DNA of 47,014 bases from an uncultured Bacillota bacterium (GTDB lineage Bacteria > Bacillota > Clostridia > Oscillospirales > Oscillospiraceae), in the NCBI GenBank assembly GCA_947426945.1, contig CANEFX010000020.1, positions 1 to 47,014 on the forward strand. The letters are read 5' to 3'. Made by a program: the position numbers and the translations under genes. Position 1 is the stretch's first letter; every line of letters begins with the position of its first letter. This document shows, piece by piece, positions 14,018 to 22,897 of the stretch. A model generated the notes under the pieces. It was given only the letters and a program-made list of their open reading frames with translations, searched no databases and was not told the origin of the DNA.

Positions 14018-15235
14018 ATGTATAACGCCAACGGCGACAAGCTGATCCGCAAATTCCTGCCCGTACAGCTCTACGATATTCACGGAATCGAGCTGTGGTT
14101 TGAGGAGCTGTCCGCCCAGGGGCTGATTCTGGACAGCTTCGGCGTCCGCAGCGCCATCTTCCGGGTGGGCAGCCCGGAGCCCGGCGTCCGCTACCGGCTG
14201 GAGCCCATGACCTACTGGGACCGCTCTGTAGACTACGAGAAAAACGAGGCCTACGCCCAGGAGGGCTGGGAATATGTGGATTTTATCTCCAAATACTACT
14301 ACATTTACCGCTGTCGGGACGCCTCCGCCCCCGACCTGCACACCGACCCGGAGACCCAGAGTCTGGTCTTTGACCGCATGTTCAAGCGGCGGCTGCCCGT
14401 CTTCCTGCTGTTCATCCCCCTGCGGGTCTACGATTACCTCACCTTCCCCTTTGCTGTCGCCAAAAACGGCGCTCAGATGCTGTCCGAGATCCGCTATTCC
14501 CTGGTGGTGGTCCCCTGGCTGGAGATCCTCAATCTCCTGCTGGCCCCCTGGGCCATCGCGGTCTTTGCCGCCTACCTATGGCGGACCTGGAAAATCTGGC
14601 AGCTGCGCTGCCAGCTGAAGCAGGGCATCCCCCTGGACGAGGGCAGGCGCTACCCCCGCTCCCTAGTCCGCAGCGCCGCCACCTGGACCGTCCCCGTTGT
14701 CTCTCTTCTCCTGATGTTCCTGTTCGTCTTTTTCCGGAGTATTCCTCCCTTCACTTACTACCAGATGCTCAAGCCAGAGACTGAGCTGTCCGCACCCCTG
14801 TTCTCCCTGTACGACGTGGAGTTGGAGGAGGGCTACGAGCTCCCCCTCAACAACGACTATGAGCGCTCCCCCTCCCCCTTCTCGGTCAATTACGACGTCT
14901 CCCAGGGCTTCGGCTGGAAGGGCGGCTGGCGGAACAACCTGGATACCCAGGAGGCTCAGCTGGAGATCGTTCTCTACGACACCCGCTCCCCCGCTTTCGC
15001 CCAGTCCGTCCTGGACCACCGGGAATCGGGGGACGGCTGGCACGCGCTGTCCTACCCCGGCGTGGATGAGCTGTACGCCAACGCCCCCCACCATGGGGAG
15101 CCCTCCCGGGGATGGCTGCTTCTCCGGGGCCGGGCGGGGAGCCGGTACATCTCCATCATGATTGACGGCGTAAAAGACCCCTGGACCCACATCGACCGCT
15201 TCCTCCATGACCTGGCCCAGATGGAGGACGCCTGA
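14018..15235 (+). CDS. DUF2812 membrane protein (first copy)
   Basis: 405 residues. The N-terminal ~110 residues form the DUF2812 domain (Y-D-I-H-G-I-E-L-W-F-E-E-L-S-A-Q-G-L, then R-Y-R-L-E-P and Y-A-Q-E-G-W-E-Y-V-D). Three hydrophobic stretches follow (about 128-150, 165-190, 220-245), and the C-terminal ~150 residues form a soluble domain, probably outside the cell. DUF2812 proteins are usually encoded next to PadR regulators. Their function is unproven; an anti-regulatory or envelope-stress role has been guessed from this context. The paralogue follows 17 bases later with the same layout, so the pair arose by tandem duplication. Confidence 0.88.
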   Translation: MYNANGDKLIRKFLPVQLYDIHGIELWFEELSAQGLILDSFGVRSAIFRVGSPEPGVRYRLEPMTYWDRSVDYEKNEAYAQEGWEYVDFISKYYYIYRCRDASAPDLHTDPETQSLVFDRMFKRRLPVFLLFIPLRVYDYLTFPFAVAKNGAQMLSEIRYSLVVVPWLEILNLLLAPWAIAVFAAYLWRTWKIWQLRCQLKQGIPLDEGRRYPRSLVRSAATWTVPVVSLLLMFLFVFFRSIPPFTYYQMLKPETELSAPLFSLYDVELEEGYELPLNNDYERSPSPFSVNYDVSQGFGWKGGWRNNLDTQEAQLEIVLYDTRSPAFAQSVLDHRESGDGWHALSYPGVDELYANAPHHGEPSRGWLLLRGRAGSRYISIMIDGVKDPWTHIDRFLHDLAQMEDA

Positions 15236-15252
15236 GAGAGGAGGTTATTCCC

Positions 15253-16476
15253 ATGACCGTGAAAAAGCCTGTCCCCTGCTCCATCTACGACATCCGGGGC
15301 ATCCAGGAGTGGCTGGATGAGATGGCCCTCCAGGGGCTGTTCCTGACGGGGGTCAGCCTCCATTTCGACCGGGCCATCTTTTATACCGGCGTGCCCAGGC
15401 CGGTGCGGTACCGGCTGGACCCGATTATTAAAAATAGGAAAAACCTGAATATCAACGAGGAACACAAGGAGCTCTACGCCCAGATGGGCTGGGAGTATAT
15501 AGACTGTGCTGCCAGGCGGTACAACATTTTCTCCTGTGACAACCCGGACACCCCGGAGCTGTACTCCGACCCCCAGTCTCTGGCCCTGGCCCTGGACAAC
15601 AGGGCCAAACGGGACATCAGGCTCAACCTCCTGGTCGGGCTGCTCGCCCTCGCCGTGCTGTTCCTTGACTTTTTTCTTCCGCCCGGCCGCACGCTGCAAA
15701 ACCTTCTGCTGTGGGAGGACCCTCGGGACCTGGTCATCACCGGACTCTTCTACATTTTCCTGCCTATCGCCCTCCTTCTTATGGTTTTTGAGGTCCGCAG
15801 GATCATCAAGACCCGGAACACCCTGGCTCAGGGCCTGCCCCTGAAGGCAGAAAAGCGACGGAACCGGATCCCGTTCTGGGCCTGGTACATTCCCTTTTGC
15901 TGCTGTGCCATTTTTCTGCCCCGCCTGCTCCTCCCCTCTATCGGTTGGGAGGTCCAGGGGCTGGATGAGGCGGTCCTGTCTCACCCCTGGCCCACCGCGG
16001 CCCAGCTGGAGGCAGTGGGGCCTCACCCTTTGGCAGAGGAACCGGAGATGGACGGCTATGTCCGGTACAACGACTCTCCCTTTGCCCCGGTGCAGGAGTT
16101 CGTGGACCGCTATCTGTCGGCGGGCAGCGGACCCGACGCCCCCGTTTTCTTTCCCGCTGACATCCGCTATGTCCAGGCCAGCTCCCCCCGCGTCGCCCGA
16201 TGGATCTACCGGCTGGAGCTAGACGAGGAGTCCAAAAGCCTGGAGCGCCGGCAGCACCCGCCCTACGCCAACCGGGTCTCCGAACTAACTCCCTTCATCG
16301 CCCGGGACTGGACCGGCCTGGATCGGCTGGAGGTGGCCCAATATCGATACCGCGGGGAGGACAGCTGGACCTTCGCCGTCCTGCGCGGGAACGACGTGCT
16401 GCTGGTCGGCTACACCGGCCTCTCCCGGTGGGAGGACTGCCTGCCCCTGTTTCTGGAGGCCTTGGACGCAGTATAA
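15253..16476 (+). CDS. DUF2812 membrane protein (second copy)
   Basis: 407 residues, paralogous to the preceding gene: Y-D-I-R-G-I-Q-E-W-L-D-E-M-A-L-Q-G-L, R-Y-R-L-D-P and Y-A-Q-M-G-W-E-Y-I-D match the first copy in order and spacing. Hydrophobic segments lie near residues 123-140, 155-180 and 205-225, and a soluble C-terminal domain follows. The two copies are clearly diverged in the C-terminal half, so they probably have distinct partners or ligands or form a heteromer. It ends the padR operon, followed by a hairpin shared with the convergent rnmV. Confidence 0.88.
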   Translation: MTVKKPVPCSIYDIRGIQEWLDEMALQGLFLTGVSLHFDRAIFYTGVPRPVRYRLDPIIKNRKNLNINEEHKELYAQMGWEYIDCAARRYNIFSCDNPDTPELYSDPQSLALALDNRAKRDIRLNLLVGLLALAVLFLDFFLPPGRTLQNLLLWEDPRDLVITGLFYIFLPIALLLMVFEVRRIIKTRNTLAQGLPLKAEKRRNRIPFWAWYIPFCCCAIFLPRLLLPSIGWEVQGLDEAVLSHPWPTAAQLEAVGPHPLAEEPEMDGYVRYNDSPFAPVQEFVDRYLSAGSGPDAPVFFPADIRYVQASSPRVARWIYRLELDEESKSLERRQHPPYANRVSELTPFIARDWTGLDRLEVAQYRYRGEDSWTFAVLRGNDVLLVGYTGLSRWEDCLPLFLEALDAV

Positions 16477-16478
16477 CA

Positions 16479-16508
16479 GAAGGGACGTCCCCGCGGGGAT
16501 GTCCCTTC
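16479..16508. terminator. Hairpin between the DUF2812 operon and rnmV
   Basis: GAAGGGACGTCCCC pairs with the arm GGGGATGTCCCTTC (16479-16508), with a G-U pair and a minimal loop. It overlaps the last bases of rnmV and serves both convergent units. T-runs are short. Confidence 0.65.
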
Positions 16509-17097
16509 AGCTGTTCAGAATTTCCTCCGCCTCCTCCCGGCTGTAGCAGCCGTTGAGGACGGCCAGCAGGGCGTTGGCGGACATGTGCTCGGGCAGCTCC
16601 AGACGTTTCAGGAGGGCCTGCCTCTTCTCCGTGCTCCCCGCTCTCCCGGACAGCCCGGCGGCAAAGAGATCTCCCTTGGTGAGGGCCGGACCGGAGCGGA
16701 CGTTCAGGGCCTCCCCCTCCAGAAAGGTGGCTCCCGCCCGGCGCAGGACCTGTTCCAGCACATCGGGGGGCATCCCCTCCACCCCCAGCTTGCCTTCCTT
16801 CCCCGGCCGGCGCTTGCGGCGCTCCTTGCCCCAGACGTCCGGGATGTAAGCGTGCTTTAAAAACCGGGCCGGAATCACGCCCCTGATCCGGTTCCGGATG
16901 ACGAACCCCGCCCCGTCGGAGTCGGTGAGGACAATCAGTCCCCTCCGCCGGGCCGCCCGGTCCAGCAGGGCCATCTTCTCCGGGTCCTTGAAGATTTGAA
17001 AACCCCCCGTCTCCAGAATCAGGGTGTCCACCACCTGGGACAGGGTATTTTTGTCATAGCGGCCCTCCACTACAATGGCCTCTCGTACCTGAAGCAT
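16507..17097 (-). CDS. rnmV: Ribonuclease M5
   Basis: 196 residues, the usual RNase M5 size. The N-terminal TOPRIM domain shows the catalytic Glu in A-I-V-V-E-G-R-Y-D and the metal-binding D-S-D in L-I-V-L-T-D-S-D-G-A-G. The middle contains the family stretch H-A-Y-I-P-D-V-W-G-K-E-R-R-K. The enzyme makes the final cuts in 5S rRNA maturation, with ribosomal protein uL18 as cofactor. It is the last gene of a minus-strand run comEC-holA-rnmV, nine bases after holA. In many Firmicutes ksgA follows, but here the operon ends. Confidence 0.93.
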   Translation of the reverse strand: MLQVREAIVVEGRYDKNTLSQVVDTLILETGGFQIFKDPEKMALLDRAARRRGLIVLTDSDGAGFVIRNRIRGVIPARFLKHAYIPDVWGKERRKRRPGKEGKLGVEGMPPDVLEQVLRRAGATFLEGEALNVRSGPALTKGDLFAAGLSGRAGSTEKRQALLKRLELPEHMSANALLAVLNGCYSREEAEEILNS

Positions 17098-17106
17098 ACC
17101 TCTCTC

Positions 17107-18141
17107 CTACGCCGCATTGGCCAGCTCCAGCAGGAGGGTGGTCAACAGCTCCTTCGGATCCTGTCCGGTGGACTTCATGGCCAGGTCGGTCCGGGCACAG
17201 CAGATCACCGCCCTCCGACACCAGGGCAGAGAAAACCGCCGGGCGCTGACGATCAGGCGGTCGGCCGGAAACCGCATTCCCCACAGCTGCGCCACATAGC
17301 TGCCGCCTTTCCCGGCGGCCAGGGCCAGCCGTGCAGAGTACAGCTGCCGCAGCTGTTTGCCCAAAGCGCTCATAATTTCATAGGGGCTCTTCTGCATCTG
17401 ATACAGCTCTCCCAAAATTGACGCCGCTTTGTCAAAGTTCTTCTCCCCAATGGGATCGGCGATTCGGAATACCACTGCGTCCAGCTGGGGGGTAGCCACC
17501 GCCTCAATGTCCCCCCGGGTAATTTTGTCCCCCTTGGCATAAGCCGCAATCTTGCTGATCTCCTGCTGGAGGCTGTGCATCAGGCTGCCGCACAGGAAAA
17601 TAAGCTCTTCGCTTAACCGGGCGTCGATATCCTTGCCCAGCGCCCTGAAATGGCGGCGCACCCAGTCAGACAGCTCCCTGGGGCTCTGACGGGTAAAGTT
17701 CACCGCCGTGCCGTGGGCCTTCACCGCCTGGGCCAGCTTTGTGCGGGCGTCCGGCTTATATTCCAGCACGTCGTATACAAACACCAGACAGCAGTATGCG
17801 GGCAGGCCGGACAGGATGCGGACATACGCCTCCCGGTCTCCCTCTCCCGCTTTGAACAGGTCGAAATCCGTGACCTCAACCAGGGTCCGCTCCGCCATCA
17901 TGGGCAGGCAGTCCACCGCCTCCGCCAGGGCATGGGGAGACATGTCCCCGGCACTAAGGTCGTGACGGTTGAACTCCCCCAGTCCCCCCGTGAGGACCGT
18001 CTCCCGCAGGCGGCCCAGATAGTGATCCCGGAGATAGGTCTCCTCCCCGTGGAAGATATACAGCTGCCCTGGCCGACCTGCGGACAGGTCCTTCTTCAGT
18101 TTGCCAAGCCCGGAATTATCCGGTTTGTCTTTGGGCGGCAT
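17107..18141 (-). CDS. holA: DNA polymerase III delta subunit
   Basis: 344 residues. Delta opens the beta sliding clamp and is part of the clamp loader. The N-terminal domain contains the typical L-Y-I-F-H-G-E-E-T-Y-L-R-D-H-Y; the middle AAA-like part lacks a Walker A motif, as expected for delta. The C-terminal collar domain reads K-S-P-Y-E-I-M-S-A-L-G-K-Q-L-R-Q-L-Y and ends in L-L-E-L-A. It is placed after comEC (gap 14 bases), as in many Firmicutes. Confidence 0.94.
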   Translation of the reverse strand: MPPKDKPDNSGLGKLKKDLSAGRPGQLYIFHGEETYLRDHYLGRLRETVLTGGLGEFNRHDLSAGDMSPHALAEAVDCLPMMAERTLVEVTDFDLFKAGEGDREAYVRILSGLPAYCCLVFVYDVLEYKPDARTKLAQAVKAHGTAVNFTRQSPRELSDWVRRHFRALGKDIDARLSEELIFLCGSLMHSLQQEISKIAAYAKGDKITRGDIEAVATPQLDAVVFRIADPIGEKNFDKAASILGELYQMQKSPYEIMSALGKQLRQLYSARLALAAGKGGSYVAQLWGMRFPADRLIVSARRFSLPWCRRAVICCARTDLAMKSTGQDPKELLTTLLLELANAA

Positions 18142-18155
18142 GGCGGCTCCTCCTT

Positions 18156-20465
18156 TTACCCCTTCAACTGCACTTCAATTGTCCCATACAGATCGGTGCG
18201 GTAGATGTCGGCTCCAATTTCGTCCAGACGGACCAGAGTCTCCCAGTCCGGGTGTCCGTATCGGTTGTCCTCTCCCACGGAGATGAGGACCAGACCGGGT
18301 TTGACTGTCTCCAGCAGTTCAGGCGTGTTAGAGGTACCTGAGCCGTGGTGGCCCGCCACCAGCACCTCAATGTCAGGCAGGTCCACACGCTCCACCAGAC
18401 GGCGCTCACCCTCCCGCTCCATATCGCCAGTGATCAGGACCTCAGCCTCTCCGGCGGCGGCCAGCACTGTCAGTCCCAGCTCATTAGTGCTCCCTGTGTC
18501 GGACATAGGTGGAAATACAGTAATAAAGCGCTTCTCCGCCGGCGCAAACCGGGTCTCTTCCCGGACAATGCGCACCGGGATTCCCCGCACTTTCGCCGAT
18601 GCAAGGACCGCCTCCCGCAGGGGTGCTTCCTTCTCCACATCAGGCAGGACGATCTCTCCCACGTCCAAACGGCTGAGCAGCTGTGGGATGCCGTTGGCGT
18701 GATCGTCGTGATAGTGGGACACCACCAGCAGGTCCACACCGCTGCGGCCCAGCGCCTGCAGGTAGTCGGCGGCCACGTCTCCCGGGTTGTCCCGGCCGTC
18801 CCCGCCGCAGTCCACCAGGACAAGGAACTCCCCTGTCCGCACCAGAACACTCTGTCCCTGGCCCACGTCAAGGACGGTTACCGCCAGCTCCCCCTGGTAA
18901 AAGGAGGCGCGGGTGAGACCCACGGCCAGAACCAGCGCCGCCCCTCCGGCGGCCAAAGGCATCCATACCGGACGGCGGCCCCTCATACGGAGGGTCACCA
19001 GCAGCAGGGCATAGACCAGCACCAGCCAGGCCCGGTAGTAGACCGACTCCAGGGGCAGGGCTGCCAGGGCGGGCCTGGACAGCGCCTCCACCACCCACTG
19101 CAGGTAGCGGGCCAGCGCTGTAAAAGGGGCGGCCAGCACAACCGCCGCGCCGGGCAGGACAACGGCCAGCGCTCCCGCGCTCAGCCCGCCCAGGAACAGG
19201 AAGCCTATGGCCCACAGGGTGAGCAGGTTGGACAGGGGTGAAATCAGGGAGACGATGTTGAAATGGACGGCCGCCAGCGGTATCGTCAGTACCGAGGCCC
19301 CCAGAGTGGCGGACAGGCTGGAGACCATAAAATAAGGCCCGGCCCGCAGCAGCTTCTCCACCATATGTTTCGGCTTGCGCAGCCTGTCCATGCGGAGCTT
19401 TTTCAGCAGCCACTCCTGGATCCGGTCGGACACCAGCAAAATGCCCGCCACCGCCGCGAAGGACAGCCGAAGGCCGATATGGGCGGCGGAAAAGGGGTTA
19501 ACCCACAACAGAAGGAGCAGCGCCAGAGCCAGAGAAGTTGGACCGTCTCGCTCCCGGTCCAGCAGGGGCGCCAGCTGGAGCATAAGGATCATCACCGCCG
19601 CCCGGAGCACCGAGGGAGTATTGCCCGCAATGCCGCAGAACAGCGCCACCCACAGTATGGTCAGCAGAGCGGTAGCCCGCCTGCCCTGGCCCAGCAGACA
19701 TGTAAGCAGGCCCGACAAAAAAGCCAGATGCATCCCGGACACCGCTACCGTGTGGCTCAGTCCCGCCCGCTCTATTGAGGTGGTAAACTCGTCGGTCAGA
19801 TTGTCCCGGTTGCCCGTCACCAGGGCTCGAATAAACCCGGACACGTCCTCCGGAAAGGCGGCGTCAATGCCGTTCTTCAGGGCTCTGGAGGCCCAAGCGG
19901 CAAAGTACCGGGGCGAAACACGCCCCGGACGCTCTACCTCCAGCCGGCCATAGGCCTGCGCCCGGAGGAAGATGCCCTTTGCGGTGTAGTAGGTGATCTT
20001 CTCCCCGGCAAAGGTGCGGTCCCCCAGAGTGCAGTGGGCAACGGTCGTGATTTTATCGCCGGGGCGCAGCTGCGCCCCCTGTCCATCCGTGTATAAAATG
20101 GCAGACACCTTTACCCGGCGCTCTGTCTCCGCCTGGACCAGTACCATACAGCCGCTCCAGTTTCCTTCCTGGGGCCAGTCGGCCACCGTGGCGGAGAGGC
20201 GGACGGTGCGGCCGTCCAGATCTCGGGCAGGCTGAAAGAAAACCGCTGTGTAGATGGCCGTCCACAGCAAACCACAGGCCAGACCAGACGTAATCAGCAG
20301 AACCCGGGTGCGGGCATAGCTCTTTCTCCGAAATATCAGCGCCGAAACAAGCGTTATTGCAGCCAGGCCTCCGCCAATCGGGAACAAAAGAGCGTCCAGT
20401 CTGCCATAAACGGCGGCAAAAACTGCGGCGGCAAAGGAAAAAGCAAAGGCAGCCAGTATGCGCAC
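18156..20465 (-). CDS. comEC: DNA internalization competence protein ComEC/Rec2
   Basis: 769 residues from a GTG at 20465, chosen because GGGGAGGG lies eight bases upstream. An in-frame ATG at 20486 has poor spacing, and the open frame further upstream runs into the intergenic hairpin. The N-terminal DUF4131 region (two helices and an OB-like fold) is followed by the competence domain with about eight helices (H-T-V-A-V-S-G-M-H-L-A-F-L-S-G-L is the family signature). A C-terminal metallo-beta-lactamase domain carries the H-Y-H-D-D-H-A-N-G motif and G-H-H-G-S-G. ComEC forms the channel for single-stranded DNA during transformation. No other competence gene lies in the window, so natural competence is not established. 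Confidence 0.93.
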   Translation of the reverse strand: MRILAAFAFSFAAAVFAAVYGRLDALLFPIGGGLAAITLVSALIFRRKSYARTRVLLITSGLACGLLWTAIYTAVFFQPARDLDGRTVRLSATVADWPQEGNWSGCMVLVQAETERRVKVSAILYTDGQGAQLRPGDKITTVAHCTLGDRTFAGEKITYYTAKGIFLRAQAYGRLEVERPGRVSPRYFAAWASRALKNGIDAAFPEDVSGFIRALVTGNRDNLTDEFTTSIERAGLSHTVAVSGMHLAFLSGLLTCLLGQGRRATALLTILWVALFCGIAGNTPSVLRAAVMILMLQLAPLLDRERDGPTSLALALLLLLWVNPFSAAHIGLRLSFAAVAGILLVSDRIQEWLLKKLRMDRLRKPKHMVEKLLRAGPYFMVSSLSATLGASVLTIPLAAVHFNIVSLISPLSNLLTLWAIGFLFLGGLSAGALAVVLPGAAVVLAAPFTALARYLQWVVEALSRPALAALPLESVYYRAWLVLVYALLLVTLRMRGRRPVWMPLAAGGAALVLAVGLTRASFYQGELAVTVLDVGQGQSVLVRTGEFLVLVDCGGDGRDNPGDVAADYLQALGRSGVDLLVVSHYHDDHANGIPQLLSRLDVGEIVLPDVEKEAPLREAVLASAKVRGIPVRIVREETRFAPAEKRFITVFPPMSDTGSTNELGLTVLAAAGEAEVLITGDMEREGERRLVERVDLPDIEVLVAGHHGSGTSNTPELLETVKPGLVLISVGEDNRYGHPDWETLVRLDEIGADIYRTDLYGTIEVQLKG

Positions 20466-20556
20466 GGTCTTTTCCCTCCCCTGCATTCTTCCTGTCTCAG
20501 CGTACCACGTTTTTGGGAAAAATGCAAGTGGGGGGAAGCCGTGCCCGCTGAGAAGA

Positions 20557-20601
20557 TTTACCTGTGTTTTCCCCACCGGAGGCGGGAAAAACACAGGTAA
20601 A
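20557..20601. repeat. Long hairpin between comEC and mrnC
   Basis: The arm TTTACCTGTGTTTTCCC (20557-20573) pairs with GGGAAAAACACAGGTAAA (20584-20601), with a single bulged A. This 17-bp stem lies between divergent genes, upstream of both promoters, so it is not an ordinary terminator. Confidence 0.6.
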
Positions 20602-20632
20602 AACTTTGCAATCAGGTCACTCCCGCGCCTAC

Positions 20633-20661
20633 TTGCTACCTCGGCGAAAATGTGGTAAAAT
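20633..20661 (+). promoter_or_regulatory. mrnC promoter
   Basis: TTGCTA (20633-20638), 17-base spacer, TAAAAT (20656-20661), about 30 bases before the mrnC ATG; AAAGGGGGG precedes the start codon. Confidence 0.6.
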
Positions 20662-20692
20662 CATCCCAATTTCTAAAGGGGGGCCCTCCGCC

Positions 20693-21097
20693 ATGACCGA
20701 CTACTTCCATTTAAACATCAACCGGGACGCCCTGCTCTCCCTGTCCGCCCTGGGGCTGGCCCATCTGGGGGACGGGGTGTACGAGGTAATGGTCCGTTCC
20801 TGGCTGGCCCTCCACGGCGGGGCCAGGGTCAAGAACCTGCACCGGGCCACCGTAAAATATGTGGCCGCCCCTGCCCAGGCAGAACGGTTTGAAAAAATCC
20901 GGACTATCCTCACAGAAGAGGAATCAGACGTTTTCCGCCGAGGCCGCAACACCGCCCCCCACTCTATTCCCAAGACGGCCAGCCGGGCCCAGTACCAGAC
21001 CGCCACCGGCCTGGAGGCCCTCTTCGGCTGGCTCTATCTCCAGGGGCGGACGGACCGGCTCAACGAGCTGTTTTCCGCTCTCATGGAAGGAGAATGA
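20693..21097 (+). CDS. mrnC: Mini-ribonuclease III
   Basis: 134 residues from the ATG at 20693; the open frame further upstream crosses the promoter and hairpin. It is an RNase III catalytic domain without a double-stranded-RNA-binding domain. The conserved helix reads L-A-H-L-G-D27-G-V-Y-E-V-M-V-R, and the second conserved stretch is R-G-R-N-T with A-T-G-L-E-A-L-F-G-W-L-Y-L. Mini-III makes the final cuts at the ends of 23S rRNA in Firmicutes. It begins a plus-strand operon with rqcH (gap of three bases). RNase M5, the 5S rRNA counterpart, is encoded about 3.6 kb away on the other strand. Confidence 0.93.
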   Translation: MTDYFHLNINRDALLSLSALGLAHLGDGVYEVMVRSWLALHGGARVKNLHRATVKYVAAPAQAERFEKIRTILTEEESDVFRRGRNTAPHSIPKTASRAQYQTATGLEALFGWLYLQGRTDRLNELFSALMEGE

Positions 21098-21100
21098 CCC

Positions 21101-22897
21101 ATGCCCTTAGACGCGCTGTGCCTGTCTGGCATCGTTCACGAACTGAATACCACCCTGGCCGGGGCCCGGGTGGACAAAATCTACCAGCCCGGCCGGGACG
21201 AGGTGATTCTGGCTCTGCGGACCCAGGGCGCGGGCAATGTCCGTCTGCTGCTGTCTGCCAACCCGGCCCATCCCCGGCTCCATCTCACTGCCCTGCCCCT
21301 GGAGAATCCGGAGAAGCCGCCTATGTTTTGTATGCTGCTGCGCAAGCATATGTCCGGGGCCCGGCTGCTGGAGATCGTTCAACCCCCTCTGGAACGGGTA
21401 GCTGCTCTGCGTTTTGAGGCGCTCAACGAGTTGGGGGACCGGGTGGAGCGCAGACTGGTCCTGGAGGCCATCAGCCACAAAACCAATCTGATTCTGCTGG
21501 ATGGAGAGGGCCGCATTCTGGACTGCATCCGCCACACAGGTGCAGATATCTCGGACAAGCTGACCACCAATGAATGCGCCTCCGCCCCACGCATCCTCCA
21601 GCCCGGAATGTTCTACCGGCTCCCTCCAAGTATCGACAAGGAAAATCCCCTTGCCGCAAGCCGGGAGAAACTGGAAACCTTGCTCTCCGCCGCCCCCCAG
21701 GAGGCCCAGGCGGACAAATGGCTGCAGGACACCTTTGGCGGGCTCTCCCCCCTTCTCTGCCGGGAATTGGCGCACCGGGCCGGGGGCGACACCAGTGCGC
21801 GGCTTAACGCCTTGGGACCAGAAGGCCGGTCACGGCTGTTAGGCTGTCTGGAGGAACTCCAAAGTATTGTAAGGGAAAATCGCTATATTCCGGTCTCTCT
21901 TTCTATAGACGGCCGGCCTCGTGATTTCACCTTCCTTCCTGTAGGGCAGTACGAGGGGGCCGCTCAGATAAAGGTGTGGCCCGCTTTCTCTCCCCTGCTG
22001 GACGACTTTTTCGAACAGCGGGAGCGGCAGGACCGGATCAAACAGCGGGGCCAGGACCTGATTAAGTCCGTTATCAACGCCCGGGACCGCACCACCCGCA
22101 AAATCGCTAATCAGGAGAAGGAGCTGGCCGCCACTAAAGACCGGGACCGTCTGCGCCAGCTGGGAGATATCCTCACCAGCAATTTTCACCGGATGGAGAA
22201 GGGAATGGCCCGCCTGCGGGCGGCGGACTTCTACGACCCCGAGGGAAAGGAGATTGAAATCAGACTGGACCCCCTCCTCACTCCTCAACAGAACGCCGCC
22301 AAATATTATAAAAACTACAACCGGGCCAAAAAAGCCGAGGAGATGCTCACTGTTCAGCTGGAGAAGGGCCGGCATGAGCTGGATTACCTGAACAGCGTGC
22401 TGGAAAGCATCTCCCTGGCCGAGGGGGAACGAGACCTGGCAGAGATTCGTCAGGAACTGGCAGACACCGGTTATCTGCGCCGCCCTGGTAAAGTCAGGGA
22501 CCGGGGAAAGCGGGTCAGTTCCAAACCCATGGAATTTATGTCAACTACCGGTCTGCGCATCTCGGTGGGTAAGAACAACAGCCAGAACGATTTGCTCACC
22601 TGCAAACTGGCCGGCAAGGGGGATATCTGGTTTCACACCCAGAAGATACACGGCTCCCACGTCATCCTGTGGACCAGTGGAGGCCAGCCTGACCTGCAGA
22701 GCCTCAACGAGGCCGCCGTACTGGCCGCATGGTTCTCCCAGGCCCGGGACAGCAGCAAGGTTCCTGTGGATTACACTCCTGTCCGCTATGTGAAAAAGCC
22801 CGGGGGCGCCCGGCCCGGCATGGTAATCTACACCACCTGTGAGACCGCCCAGGTCACCCCAGACGGGGAACTGGCCAAGCGGCTGAGGGTGAAATGA
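21101..22897 (+). CDS. rqcH: Ribosome-associated quality control protein RqcH (NFACT family)
   Basis: 598 residues, typical of bacterial NFACT proteins. NFACT-N (1-~190; L-D-A-L-C-L-S-G-I-V-H-E-L-N and L-L-R-K-H-M-S-G-A) is followed by a helix-hairpin-helix and a long coiled coil (~300-430). NFACT-R comes last (~460-570; S-T-T-G-L-R-I-S-V-G-K-N-N-S-Q-N-D and D-I-W-F-H-T-Q-K-I-H-G-S-H-V). RqcH binds stalled 50S-peptidyl-tRNA complexes and recruits tRNA-Ala to add C-terminal alanine tails for degradation. Older annotations call it a fibronectin-binding protein. Its stop codon overlaps the start of the next gene by four bases. Confidence 0.94.
   Translation: MPLDALCLSGIVHELNTTLAGARVDKIYQPGRDEVILALRTQGAGNVRLLLSANPAHPRLHLTALPLENPEKPPMFCMLLRKHMSGARLLEIVQPPLERVAALRFEALNELGDRVERRLVLEAISHKTNLILLDGEGRILDCIRHTGADISDKLTTNECASAPRILQPGMFYRLPPSIDKENPLAASREKLETLLSAAPQEAQADKWLQDTFGGLSPLLCRELAHRAGGDTSARLNALGPEGRSRLLGCLEELQSIVRENRYIPVSLSIDGRPRDFTFLPVGQYEGAAQIKVWPAFSPLLDDFFEQRERQDRIKQRGQDLIKSVINARDRTTRKIANQEKELAATKDRDRLRQLGDILTSNFHRMEKGMARLRAADFYDPEGKEIEIRLDPLLTPQQNAAKYYKNYNRAKKAEEMLTVQLEKGRHELDYLNSVLESISLAEGERDLAEIRQELADTGYLRRPGKVRDRGKRVSSKPMEFMSTTGLRISVGKNNSQNDLLTCKLAGKGDIWFHTQKIHGSHVILWTSGGQPDLQSLNEAAVLAAWFSQARDSSKVPVDYTPVRYVKKPGGARPGMVIYTTCETAQVTPDGELAKRLRVK

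Noticed and set aside
13520-14341. Minus-strand open frame opposite padR and the first DUF2812 gene
   Set aside because: It crosses the promoter-operator region and has no ribosome site; the plus strand has two recognised families.
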